Shown: positions 5,345 to 10,995 of the stretch, piece after piece
Numbering within the stretch: position 1 is the stretch's first letter
How the letters are laid out: every line of letters starts with the position of its first letter
Source of the DNA: an uncultured Atopobiaceae bacterium
Lineage (GTDB): Bacteria; Actinomycetota; Coriobacteriia; Coriobacteriales; Atopobiaceae
Direction: 5' to 3'
DNA length: 10,995 bases
NCBI GenBank assembly: GCA_944321005.1
Contig: CALUJT010000051.1
Span: 1 to 10,995 of the forward strand
Program-made: the position numbers and the translations under genes
Notes under the pieces: generated by a model
Told to the model about the DNA's origin: nothing
What the model saw: only the letters and a program-made list of their open reading frames with translations
The model's database searches: none

Positions 5345-6604
5345 CTACGCTGTGCGCATCTTGTCTACATACTCCCTAAAGAACGGCATATCATAGCCAA
5401 TCCGACCGCGCCCGCGCTCCCCAATGACGCCCTGTTCAATGAGACGCGCACGATACTTGGACGCGTAGTTGCTGCTCACACCCATGCGCTTCGCGACATT
5501 TGAAATGGAACTCACGTCCCCACTATCGGGCAGCATCGCCTCAAGAAACTGAACATCCTGTTCGGAGAGCTCGCGATAGGTCGGCGCGAGCACACGCTGC
5601 TCCATATCAGAGCGCGCGAGCTCGATGCCACGCTCGACGTCATTCTCGGAGATTACCTGCTCGCACGGGTTCTGGTCCCAGACCCGATAGCCCACAAGCT
5701 GCATCATGAACGGAAAGCCTCCGATGGCCTTGACCATGCGCTGCAGCTCCGTCGCTCCGACCGTTCGTCCCTCGCTCTCTATGGTGCGCCGCAAAGCGTC
5801 CGCCACTTCTTGATCGGCGATGCTATCCAAATGATGCTGGACACAGCGGCGCAGGAAAGAAACGGACTCGTCCCGCAACAACGCTGACACCTGCTGGGGA
5901 AGGCCCGCCATGAGCAGTCCCACTCGTTTGCCCTCACGGACGAAGAGTTGGTACGTCGAGGCGAAAGCGATCATCTCGTCGAGCGTGACGCGAATCTCAT
6001 CGATGGTTATCAGGAGGCCTATGTCGTACTTCTCCAGCGACTTGAACAGGCGATTCATGCGCGTGCGCCAGTTCTCGGGCTCCCGAGCAGGCGTCTCCCA
6101 CTCGGCACCGAAAAGCTGAGCGAAACTGATTCCCTTAAGCCTTGGGCTGTCGCTCTGATTGACGAACTCCGCCGCCGCTTCTTTTGTCTGCTCGTAGATG
6201 TCCTCAAGCATACCGGGCGCCGCTGCCACGCTCACCGCAATCCAGCCATGCGAGGTCGCCTCTGAGGAGAGGTACGAAAGAAGCGCCGTCTTTCCGGTGC
6301 CGCGCGCCCCGATGAAGATGGTCGAGAGATTGGGGTCGCCCGGGCCACGGTCAAGCGCCCTCAGGATATCGTCGATGATGTAGGTACGCCCCGCCATGAA
6401 CGGCGGCACCATGCCAAATGTCGGTGTAAACGGGTTGTGATACTCGCCCACCAGAGGCCCCTTCCCACGGAAACGCAGCTGCACGGCACCATTCTCGGTA
6501 TCTTTCACTTGTTTTGCAAGTTTTCCCGTCTTTTCCCGATTTTTCCCTTCTTTTCCCGTTTGGGGAAAGCCTTCCGGCGATGAAACATGCTCTGCCCACG
6601 ACAT
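5345..6604 (-). CDS. AAA+ ATPase with C-terminal winged helix (Orc1/Cdc6-like architecture)
   Basis: From the chosen start this is a 419-residue P-loop ATPase. Walker A is GARGTGKT at 99-106. Walker B is LLITIDE at 197-203 (D202, E203). GLLMAGLP near 229-236 is at the sensor-1 position. The C-terminal 70 residues (LSEQDVQFLEAML to GRIGYDMPFFREYV) form a winged helix with a helix-turn-helix. Related proteins are widespread ATP-binding proteins of unknown role. The frame continues into the upstream gene, but that part is only an overlap artefact. ATG 6604 is the best start after that gene ends, yet it has no clear ribosome site; GTG or ATG codons nearer the NPFTPTFG motif (57-64) are alternatives. 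Residues 15-32 are lysine/glycine rich and encoded by 10-bp repeats. GC is visibly lower than in the neighbours. Confidence 0.88.
   Translation of the reverse strand: MSWAEHVSSPEGFPQTGKEGKNREKTGKLAKQVKDTENGAVQLRFRGKGPLVGEYHNPFTPTFGMVPPFMAGRTYIIDDILRALDRGPGDPNLSTIFIGARGTGKTALLSYLSSEATSHGWIAVSVAAAPGMLEDIYEQTKEAAAEFVNQSDSPRLKGISFAQLFGAEWETPAREPENWRTRMNRLFKSLEKYDIGLLITIDEIRVTLDEMIAFASTYQLFVREGKRVGLLMAGLPQQVSALLRDESVSFLRRCVQHHLDSIADQEVADALRRTIESEGRTVGATELQRMVKAIGGFPFMMQLVGYRVWDQNPCEQVISENDVERGIELARSDMEQRVLAPTYRELSEQDVQFLEAMLPDSGDVSSISNVAKRMGVSSNYASKYRARLIEQGVIGERGRGRIGYDMPFFREYVDKMRTA
6512..6560. repeat. Four 10-bp tandem repeats with phased T-tracts
   Basis: 6521-6530, 6531-6540, 6541-6550 and 6551-6560 each start with TTTTCCC; the last three bases vary (GTC, GAT, TTC, GTT). 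A further TTTT begins at 6512. T-tracts recurring about every 10 bp are in phase with the helix, an arrangement known to bend DNA. The unit is not a multiple of three, so it does not give a clean peptide repeat. It lies near the 5' end of the ATPase gene. Confidence 0.88.
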
Positions 6605-6630
6605 GATGGAGCGCAGATGCTGATAAGGCT

Positions 6631-7167
6631 CTACAGCGAGCGGCTCAGCTCGAAGGCGCGCTGCTGGGCGCCCGTGGCGCGCGTCATGGACGGCGTACCG
6701 CAGCCGTAGCCGAGCACGCGGCCGCAATCGCGCAGGTCGAGATAGCGGACCAGCGTGTCGTAGTGCGACTCGAGGGCGTCGAAGGTCCATCCGTCCGCGC
6801 TCCACGCCACGGCGAGAAGGACGGAGCGCAGCCGTCGCGCCGTGATGGAGGAGTTCTCGGAGCAGAAGCGGTCAATCACGGTCTTGAGCTGGGCGGACAT
6901 GCCGTAATAGTAGAGCGGCGTCGCCAGGACCAGCACGTCGGCCGTGAGGATCTTGTCAAGGATCGCCGCCATGCCGTCGCGCTGGACGCATGGACGCGCG
7001 CCGTAGCCGCAGGCCACGCAGCCCGTGCACGGCCTCACGTCCTCCTGCGCCACGTCAATGCGCTCGACCTCGTGTCCCGCCTGGCGCGCGCCGCGCGCGA
7101 ACTCCTCGCACAGAATGGCAGTGGATCCGTCGCGGTTGGGGCTCCCCTGCAGAATGACGACGTTCAT
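6631..7167 (-). CDS. Flavodoxin family FMN reductase with four-cysteine motif
   Basis: This 178-residue NADPH-dependent FMN reductase-like protein has an FMN phosphate loop GSPNRDGSTA (8-17). ATPLYYYGMSAQLKTVIDRF (82-101) is the classic flavin and dimer segment. C47, C50, C53 and C60 (CTGCVACGYGARPC) give CX2CX2CX6C, one residue longer in the last gap than in the paralogue at 4004. The length is normal for the short family members. The start has AGGAGG 5-6 nt upstream and lies 12 nt after the stop of the exported flavodoxin, so the two are certainly in one transcript. The ATPase start follows 26 nt after its stop. It is likely under TetR control from the 8000-region promoter. Confidence 0.92.
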   Translation of the reverse strand: MNVVILQGSPNRDGSTAILCEEFARGARQAGHEVERIDVAQEDVRPCTGCVACGYGARPCVQRDGMAAILDKILTADVLVLATPLYYYGMSAQLKTVIDRFCSENSSITARRLRSVLLAVAWSADGWTFDALESHYDTLVRYLDLRDCGRVLGYGCGTPSMTRATGAQQRAFELSRSL

Positions 7168-7179
7168 GTCTGCCTCCTT

Positions 7180-7803
7180 CTAAAGTCCCAGGCCGACCGC
7201 CCACTCAGCCGCCTCGTCGCCGGAGCCGGACGAGAAGCGCTCGCCCTCCAGCCAGTCTCCGGCACCCGCTGCCTCAGCCAAAAGCTCGCCCGAGCGGCCG
7301 ATGCCCGAGGAGGCGGAGGTGCAGAACGGCACCACGGTCTTGCCAGCAAAGTCGTTGCCCGCCACAAAGGTGCGCAGGGGCCAGGCGGCCTCGCCCCACC
7401 AGATCGGGTAGCCCAGAAGGACCGTGTCGTAGTTGGCCCAGCCGTCGGGCGTGACCTGCGCGAGCTCGGGGTTGGTCCCGTCCGCGCGCTCGACGCTCGT
7501 GCGGGAGGAGTCATCGTTGTAGTTGAGGTCGGCGTCCGTATAGGGCTGTGCCGCCTCAATCTCCCAGACGTCCGCGCCCAGCCGCCCGGCGATGGCCTCT
7601 GCGACCCCGGCCGTGTTGCCTGTAGCCGAGAAGTACGCGACGAGCACGTTGCCCGCCGGCGCGGCATCCGCCGCGGAGGCGTCCTCGACCGGCTCCGCTG
7701 CCGGAACCGCCGCGGGCGCCTCGTCCTTCTCGCCAGCGCAACCGGCCGGGAGCCCGATTGCGGCAGCGGCGGCAATTGCCAGGAAGTTCCTTCTCGTCAG
7801 CAT
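7180..7803 (-). CDS. Exported flavodoxin (Tat-type, probable lipoprotein)
   Basis: This 207-residue protein has a signal peptide with a twin-arginine-like start (TRRNFLAIAAAAAIG) and a candidate lipid-attachment cysteine, C22, in LPAGC. The box is imperfect, with proline at -3. A low-complexity Ala/Pro/Glu linker (24-50) leads to a flavodoxin domain. The FMN phosphate loop is SATGNT at 57-62, and GYPIWWGEAAWPLRTFV is the second flavin loop typical of this flavodoxin group. By family knowledge Tat export allows a folded, cofactor-loaded protein to reach the outer face, where it could carry electrons. The start has AGGGAGAAG upstream and is 10 nt after a 39-codon ORF. It lies just upstream of the FMN reductase at 7167. 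Confidence 0.92.
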   Translation of the reverse strand: MLTRRNFLAIAAAAAIGLPAGCAGEKDEAPAAVPAAEPVEDASAADAAPAGNVLVAYFSATGNTAGVAEAIAGRLGADVWEIEAAQPYTDADLNYNDDSSRTSVERADGTNPELAQVTPDGWANYDTVLLGYPIWWGEAAWPLRTFVAGNDFAGKTVVPFCTSASSGIGRSGELLAEAAGAGDWLEGERFSSGSGDEAAEWAVGLGL

Positions 7804-7813
7804 GTTCTTCTCC

Positions 7814-7933
7814 CTACTCGCCCTTACTCGCCTTGGCAGGGCTCAGGCAGTCGGCGATCTTCTCGCCCGTGGCCAGATGGGTGTAGGTGGGCATCTCAAA
7901 GAGCACGGGCTTAGCTCCGACGTTTCGTTTCAT
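7814..7933 (-). CDS. Small ORF (39 aa), possible gene remnant
   Basis: An ATG at 7933 opens a 39-codon frame (start MKRNVGAKPVLFEMPTY, end SPAKASKGE) that stops 10 nt before the exported flavodoxin gene. GAGAGGGG lies about 6 nt upstream, a credible ribosome site, so it is likely the first translated frame of the operon. The opening loosely recalls flavin reductase family N-termini (a GAKP.L.P.P pattern) and the rest does not, so it may be a deletion remnant. A leader peptide or a genuine small protein are alternatives. No domain is recognised. Confidence 0.45.
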   Translation of the reverse strand: MKRNVGAKPVLFEMPTYTHLATGEKIADCLSPAKASKGE

Positions 7934-7969
7934 ATCCGCCCCTCTCTCTGCATCAAACTTTTCTGCAAG

Positions 7970-7986
7970 TTGGGGACTGTCCCCAA
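7970..7986. repeat. Short palindrome of the GGGAC/GTCCC family (copy P5)
   Basis: TTGGGGAC-T-GTCCCCAA is a perfect 17-nt palindrome with a single central base; in RNA it extends by a G-U and an A-U pair. It lies in the leader of the flavodoxin operon, 36 nt upstream of the small ORF. It shares its core with the elements at 1979-2013 and 2364-2394. Confidence 0.8.
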
Positions 7987-7997
7987 TTCACAGTCAT

Positions 7998-8026
7998 AGG
8001 TTACGCGACGTCGCGTATCTTGTAAA
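7998..8026 (-). promoter_or_regulatory. Candidate promoter of the flavodoxin operon
   Basis: On the minus strand TTTACA (8026-8021; 5 of 6 to the -35 consensus) is followed after 17 nt by TAACCT (8003-7998; 3 of 6 to the -10). The perfect palindrome at 8002-8017 fills the spacer, so bound repressor would block polymerase. The -10 match is poor, so this is tentative. Confidence 0.4.
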
Positions 8027-8043
8027 TAGGTAAGCGACGTCTA
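8002..8043. promoter_or_regulatory. TetR-type operator pair in the divergent region
   Basis: TACGCGACGTCGCGTA (8002-8017) is a perfect 16-bp palindrome. GCGACGTC recurs at 8034-8041, again preceded by GGT and a short A-rich stretch, so the two GACGTC centres are 29 bp apart. Both lie between the TetR start and the divergent flavodoxin operon. TetR family members usually bind 15-20 bp palindromes beside their own gene. The sequence is seen; the binding partner is inferred. Confidence 0.72.
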
Positions 8044-8102
8044 TTTTCTTATTTTCTTGATAAGCTGCGGTATACTTTCCTCGTACACGTTTTGGAGGAG
8101 TC

Positions 8103-8744
8103 ATGGCAGAGTTCATCCGTGCGCGCAGCCCCGAGCAGAAGGGCCAGCGCCTCGAGGAGATAAAGGGCGCCGTACGCAGGCAGTTTGCCGAGCACCCCTA
8201 TCACGAGATCACGCTCACCACCATCGCCGACGAGCTCGGGTGGTCACGCGCCAACCTGTACAAGTACGTCAGCACCAAGGAGGAGGTCTTCCTGCTCCTG
8301 ACGGCAGACGAGATGGACGCCTACTTCAACGCGCTCCTCACCGCCCTTCCCGAAGGGTGCGGCCTCGCCCCCGGCACCGTGTCCGAGGTCTGGGCGGGCA
8401 TCGCAAACGCCCGCCAGGAATACTTCCGCCTGGGTGACCTGCTCACCACCATCGTGGAGACCAACGTCACGGTGGAGCGCCTCATGGCGTTCAAGCGCGC
8501 CTACTACGACCACGTGGCAGAGATGCGCGAGCGCCTGCCGCTCATTCTTGGCATCGCGCCGGAGCGCGTGGAGCCTCTGCTCATGGCGATCTACTATCAC
8601 GCGACCGGCCTGGTCAGCGGCTGCTGGAAGAATCCCCTCATCACCGAGGCGCTCGAGCGGCTCAAGATCACCCGGCCGGAGACGGACTTCCTCACCGAGA
8701 TGCGCGACTTCATAGGGATGTGCCTCGACCACTACGCGCGGTAG
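8103..8744 (+). CDS. TetR/AcrR family transcriptional regulator
   Basis: This 213-residue protein has an N-terminal TetR helix-turn-helix at about 20-66, with recognition region ITLTTIADELGWSRANLYKYVSTKEEVFLLL. The ligand-binding helical domain follows, including ARQEYFRLGDLLTTIVETNVT and AIYYHATGLVSGCWKNP. The start at 8103 has GGAGGAG about 5 nt upstream. TATACT (8071-8076) is a possible -10 without a convincing -35. Its divergence from the flavodoxin operon and the GACGTC operators between them argue for control of that operon and of itself. The ligand is unknown. Confidence 0.96.
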   Translation: MAEFIRARSPEQKGQRLEEIKGAVRRQFAEHPYHEITLTTIADELGWSRANLYKYVSTKEEVFLLLTADEMDAYFNALLTALPEGCGLAPGTVSEVWAGIANARQEYFRLGDLLTTIVETNVTVERLMAFKRAYYDHVAEMRERLPLILGIAPERVEPLLMAIYYHATGLVSGCWKNPLITEALERLKITRPETDFLTEMRDFIGMCLDHYAR

Positions 8745-8780
8745 TCCCGCCCGTCTACGTCTCTCACACGCCATCTGCGA

Positions 8781-9005
8781 GGTTTCGCCCTTCGTGCGAT
8801 GTTCGGAAACTCCGATGCGGGGTTTGCCCCTTCGTGCGATGCGTTTTTGAGGCCGTTCTGATTTTTGATTTGATATTTGATTTTATTTCCTGGGATAACG
8901 TCGTGAGGAATTCCTCTCCAGAGCCCTCGCGGCACAAAAAAGCATCGCACGAAGGGGCAAACTCCGCGGCGCTCCTCCCGAACATCGCACGAAGGGGCAA
9001 ACCCC
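8781..9005. repeat. Inverted cluster of four repeats with 40-bp pitch
   Basis: CCTTCGTGCGATG occurs at 8789-8801 and 8829-8841 on the plus strand. Its complement occurs at 8943-8955 and 8983-8995. Each pair is exactly 40 bp apart, and the two pairs face each other across about 100 bp. Flanking bases are also shared: the outer copies continue into GTTCGG, and three of the four copies carry GTTTGCCCC before the motif. The whole can fold into one long stem with an AT-rich loop. This resembles REP/BIME-type elements or a non-autonomous mobile repeat; no transposase is in the window. Confidence 0.9.
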
Positions 9006-9037
9006 GCAGCCAGCTCGATGTAACAGGTCGAGCCCGT

Positions 9038-9055
9038 TTTCACGCGCGCGCGAAA
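9038..9055. promoter_or_regulatory. Near-palindromic CG-alternating site upstream of azlC
   Basis: TTTCACGCGCGCGCGAAA is an 18-bp near-palindrome (one mismatched pair) 45 bp upstream of the azlC start. It may be an operator for azlCD. The alternating purine-pyrimidine run could also adopt left-handed DNA. In such a GC-rich genome chance is a real alternative for the central run. Confidence 0.35.
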
Positions 9056-9100
9056 CGACGGCGTATCCTTGTCTGGCTCGTCGGAGATACGGAGTCACCC

Positions 9101-9862
9101 ATGTCAGCAACACATGACAACGCGTCGCGCGGCACCGCCGTCGCCGCCCTCAGGGCCGCCTTCCCCCACACCATCCCCATCTTCGCGGGATTCTGGTTCC
9201 TGGGCATGGCCTATGGCATCTACATGCACGCCGCGGGCTTTGGCTTTGCCTACCCCATGCTGATGTCGCTCCTCATCTTTGGCGGCTCGCTCGAGTTCGT
9301 GGCGGTGAGCCTCCTGCTCGCCCCGTTCAACCCGCTGGCGGCGCTGCTCGTCTCGCTCATGGTGCAGGCGCGCCACCTCTTCTACGGCATCGCCATGCTG
9401 GAGCGCTACCGCGACATGGGCTGGAAGAAGCCCTATCTCATCTTCGGCCTCTGCGACGAGACCTTCTCCATCAACTACTCCGCCGAGGTCCCGGCGGGCG
9501 TCGACCGCGGCTGGTTCATGTTCTTCGTCACGCTGCTGAACCAGCTCTACTGGGTGTCGGGCGCCACCATCGGAGGCCTTCTGGGGGAGGTGGTGCCCTT
9601 CGGCACCGAGGGCCTCTCCTTCGTGATGACGGCGCTCTTCGTGGTCATCCTCCTCGACCAGTGGCAGAAGGACCCGGAGCACCGCTGGAGCGCCGTCGTG
9701 GGCGGGGCCTGCGCGGCGGGGTGCCTCGCCGTCTTTGGGGCGGACAGCTTCATGGTGCCCACCATGGTCTGCATGGTCCTCGCACTCCTGAGCGTTCGCG
9801 AGGCGCGGGCGAGAAGAGCGGCCGAGCCTCCGACTGAGCCGCGGGAGGGGGGCGCCTCATGA
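9101..9862 (+). CDS. azlC: AzlC family branched-chain amino-acid exporter, large subunit
   Basis: This 253-residue inner-membrane protein of the AzlC family forms, with AzlD, an exporter for branched-chain amino acids or their analogues. Family signs are [33 protein letters not shown], the segment [25 protein letters not shown] (86-100), and CDETFSINY (118-126). Hydrophobic segments lie near 22-44, 50-75, 80-98, 138-162, 172-186 and 198-232. The start at 9101 has GGAG about 6 nt upstream; the longer open frame upstream runs through repeat sequence and is not coding. The stop overlaps the azlD start (ATGA). No Lrp-type regulator is adjacent. Confidence 0.95.
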   Translation: MSATHDNASRGTAVAALRAAFPHTIPIFAGFWFLGMAYGIYMHAAGFGFAYPMLMSLLIFGGSLEFVAVSLLLAPFNPLAALLVSLMVQARHLFYGIAMLERYRDMGWKKPYLIFGLCDETFSINYSAEVPAGVDRGWFMFFVTLLNQLYWVSGATIGGLLGEVVPFGTEGLSFVMTALFVVILLDQWQKDPEHRWSAVVGGACAAGCLAVFGADSFMVPTMVCMVLALLSVREARARRAAEPPTEPREGGAS

Positions 9863-10185
9863 CCCTCGTCCAACAGGTCGTCACCATAGGCGCGTGCGTC
9901 CTGGGCACCCAGCTCACGCGCTGGCTCCCCTTCCTCGTCTTCTCCGGCCGCCGCGGGACGCCTCGCGTCATCACCTACCTCGGGCAGGTGCTGCCGCTCG
10001 CGCTCTTTGCCATGCTCGTGGTCTACTGCCTCAAGGACGTGAGCTGGCTCTCGGGCTCCCACGGCGTGCCCGAGCTCATCGGCATCGCCATCACCGCCGG
10101 ACTCCACCTCTGGCGCCGGCAGATGCTGCTCTCCATCGCAGGCGGCACCATCTGCTACATGGCGCTCGTGCAGCTCGTGTTCTGA
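9859..10185 (+). CDS. azlD: AzlD family branched-chain amino-acid exporter, small subunit
   Basis: This 108-residue integral membrane protein of the AzlD family is the small partner of AzlC. It has four hydrophobic segments: near 5-20, 38-58, 70-84 and 88-106. Family signs include [12 protein letters not shown], the conserved charged GRRGTP loop, [22 protein letters not shown], and the closing [19 protein letters not shown]. Its ATG shares bases with the azlC stop (ATGA), so translation is coupled and 1:1 expression is expected. The length is normal. Confidence 0.95.
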   Translation: MTLVQQVVTIGACVLGTQLTRWLPFLVFSGRRGTPRVITYLGQVLPLALFAMLVVYCLKDVSWLSGSHGVPELIGIAITAGLHLWRRQMLLSIAGGTICYMALVQLVF

Positions 10186-10297
10186 GCGCCGCGCGCCTCA
10201 GCCGACGCGCACCCGCCGCGGTTCTGCCCACCGTCCGTTAGAGAGCGCCGCACATGGGTATGATGCCCTCATTGGCCCCTCCCCCAAGGAGAAGAAC
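10186..10297 (+). promoter_or_regulatory. Short intergenic region with candidate -10 for the next gene
   Basis: TATGAT at 10259-10264 is a 5-of-6 match to a -10 element about 34 bp before the next start, with TTAGAG (10238-10243) as a poor -35 at 15 bp. A small GC-rich stem just after the azlD stop lacks a T-run, so no terminator is called. Confidence 0.35.
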
Positions 10298-10995
10298 ATG
10301 AACGAAGCCACCGTCCCCGCCGAGTCGCGAAAGATCGGGCCGCTGCTCAAGCTCTACGGCATCTACTGCCTGGTCACCGCTGCGGCGGTGCTGGTGCTCA
10401 TAGCCCTCATTGCCGTCCCCCTCGCGCAGTACGGCGTCGGCCTCTACCGCGAGCGCCACGACGTCACGCTCACGATGACGCTCGTCATCGTGCAGATGGT
10501 GACGATGTTCGTTGGCGCAGCGGGATACGTCGCCTTTGGCGTCCTCATGCTGCGCAACCGTCGGCGCCACGTGGCGCAGATCGCCTACGCGCTCCTGGGC
10601 GTGGGAATCGTCAACCTCGTGCTCGAGATCATGCTCAACGGCTTTGGCGACAACCTCATCTACGACGGCGTGCGCCTCGTGATACTGCTCGTCATCTCCG
10701 CGACCATCGACCCAACGCTCGTCACCGAGCGCCAGCTCCAGCGCAAGCTGCGCGACATGGAGACCGAGGAGGCGGCGGAAGCCGGAACGCTCGGCCGCGC
10801 CAAGGGCGACCGCGGCTTCATAGAGCTGGACTTCTTCAACCTGTTCTGGGTCTTCGTGGTCTGCTGCGTCCTCGGCCTCGTGATCGAGACCGTCTACCAC
10901 ATGGTCGTGGTGGACCCGGGCGTCTACCAGGACCGCGCCGGCATGCTCTACGGGCCCTTCTCGCCCATCTACGGCTTTGGCGCCGTGCTCATGAC
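10298..10995 (+). CDS. CmpB-like 'putative ABC transporter permease' membrane protein (partial, 5' part)
   Basis: An ATG at 10298 with AAGGAGA about 7 nt upstream opens a frame that runs off the window after 232 residues. Hydrophobic segments lie near 20-45, 60-86, 93-112, 122-139 and 182-204, with an acidic/basic cytoplasmic linker (140-172). The last 50 residues (FWVFVVCCVLGLVIETVYH, then MLYGPFSPIYGFGAVLM) carry the signature start of the PF06541 'ABC-transporter type IV' (CmpB) domain, which is usually repeated further on. No ABC ATPase is nearby, and a transport role is not shown for most members. It is a separate unit from azlCD, 112 bp away. Confidence 0.85.
   Translation, partial: MNEATVPAESRKIGPLLKLYGIYCLVTAAAVLVLIALIAVPLAQYGVGLYRERHDVTLTMTLVIVQMVTMFVGAAGYVAFGVLMLRNRRRHVAQIAYALLGVGIVNLVLEIMLNGFGDNLIYDGVRLVILLVISATIDPTLVTERQLQRKLRDMETEEAAEAGTLGRAKGDRGFIELDFFNLFWVFVVCCVLGLVIETVYHMVVVDPGVYQDRAGMLYGPFSPIYGFGAVLM

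Larger units (their letters stand above)
8745..9100. other. 356-bp gene-free stretch before azlC
   Basis: No coding region is supported here; the open frames crossing it are low-quality and follow repeat sequence. It holds the inverted repeat cluster (8781-9005), an AT-rich centre (8858-8890) with repeated TTTGATT, a perfect GAGGAATTCCTC palindrome (8905-8916) and a CG-alternating dyad (9038-9055). No clear terminator for the TetR gene is visible apart from the large hairpin the repeats could form. Confidence 0.7.

Noticed and set aside
6605..6805. Open frame extending the ATPase into the FMN reductase gene
   Set aside because: The arginine-rich translation is a shadow of the reductase in another frame; the ATPase cannot reasonably begin there.
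8781..9005. CRISPR array because of a regular 40-bp pitch
   Set aside because: There are only two units per side, in opposite orientations, with no unique spacers of CRISPR type and no cas gene.
8720..9100. Open frame extending azlC upstream through the inverted repeats
   Set aside because: The translation follows the repeats and has no transporter similarity; a ribosome site and the AzlC N-terminus are at 9101.
10238..10900. 220-codon minus-strand frame near the right edge
   Set aside because: It is rich in His, Glu and Asp as an antisense of membrane segments usually is; the plus-strand frame from 10298 has a ribosome site and CmpB-like motifs.

Overview
The window is a stretch of high-GC bacterial chromosome. 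It has dense short operons, strong AGGAG-type ribosome sites, and a gene set rich in flavodoxin-fold proteins, aldo/keto reductase, AzlCD and a CmpB-like membrane protein. This resembles gut Actinobacteria of the class Coriobacteriia (Olsenella/Atopobium/Collinsella relatives). That assignment is inference from style and content; no marker gene is present. No rRNA, tRNA, CRISPR array, insertion sequence or transposase gene was recognised.

Region 1 (1-3381) is a LysR-linked redox cluster. Three genes run leftward: a cyclophilin-like protein, a carboxymuconolactone decarboxylase-like/cupin fusion, and an aldo/keto reductase. They diverge from a LysR regulator at 2470, and an ATATC-N9-GATAT LysR-type box lies between. 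A palindromic element sharing a GGGAC/GTCCC core occupies every junction of the leftward run. One of these elements supplies the last codons and the stop of the cyclophilin-like gene. Another touches that gene's ribosome site.

Region 2 (3382-5319, rightward) has a DinJ/RelB-type antitoxin and YoeB-type toxin pair behind a 16-bp inverted-repeat operator. An iron-sulfur-flavoprotein-like FMN reductase follows 34 bp later, and then a HemG-like flavodoxin-domain protein.

Region 3 (5345-8744) is a leftward run: a 39-codon small ORF, an exported (Tat/lipoprotein-like) flavodoxin, a second Cys-motif FMN reductase and an AAA+ ATPase. A TetR regulator diverges from it at 8103. Between them are a perfect 16-bp palindrome and a second, related half-site, which fit autoregulated divergent control. 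The ATPase is less GC rich than its neighbours, and its 5' end holds four 10-bp tandem repeats with phased A/T tracts.

Region 4 (8745-10995) starts with a gene-free stretch that holds four copies of a short repeat, two on each strand, each pair 40 bp apart. Next are the azlC-azlD branched-chain amino-acid exporter genes, overlapping by ATGA, and then the start of a CmpB-like multi-pass membrane protein that runs off the window.

Functionally, most of the window is small redox enzymes under LysR and TetR control. The strongest unexplained signals are the palindrome family, the 40-bp-pitch inverted repeat cluster, and the phased-tract block in front of the ATPase.
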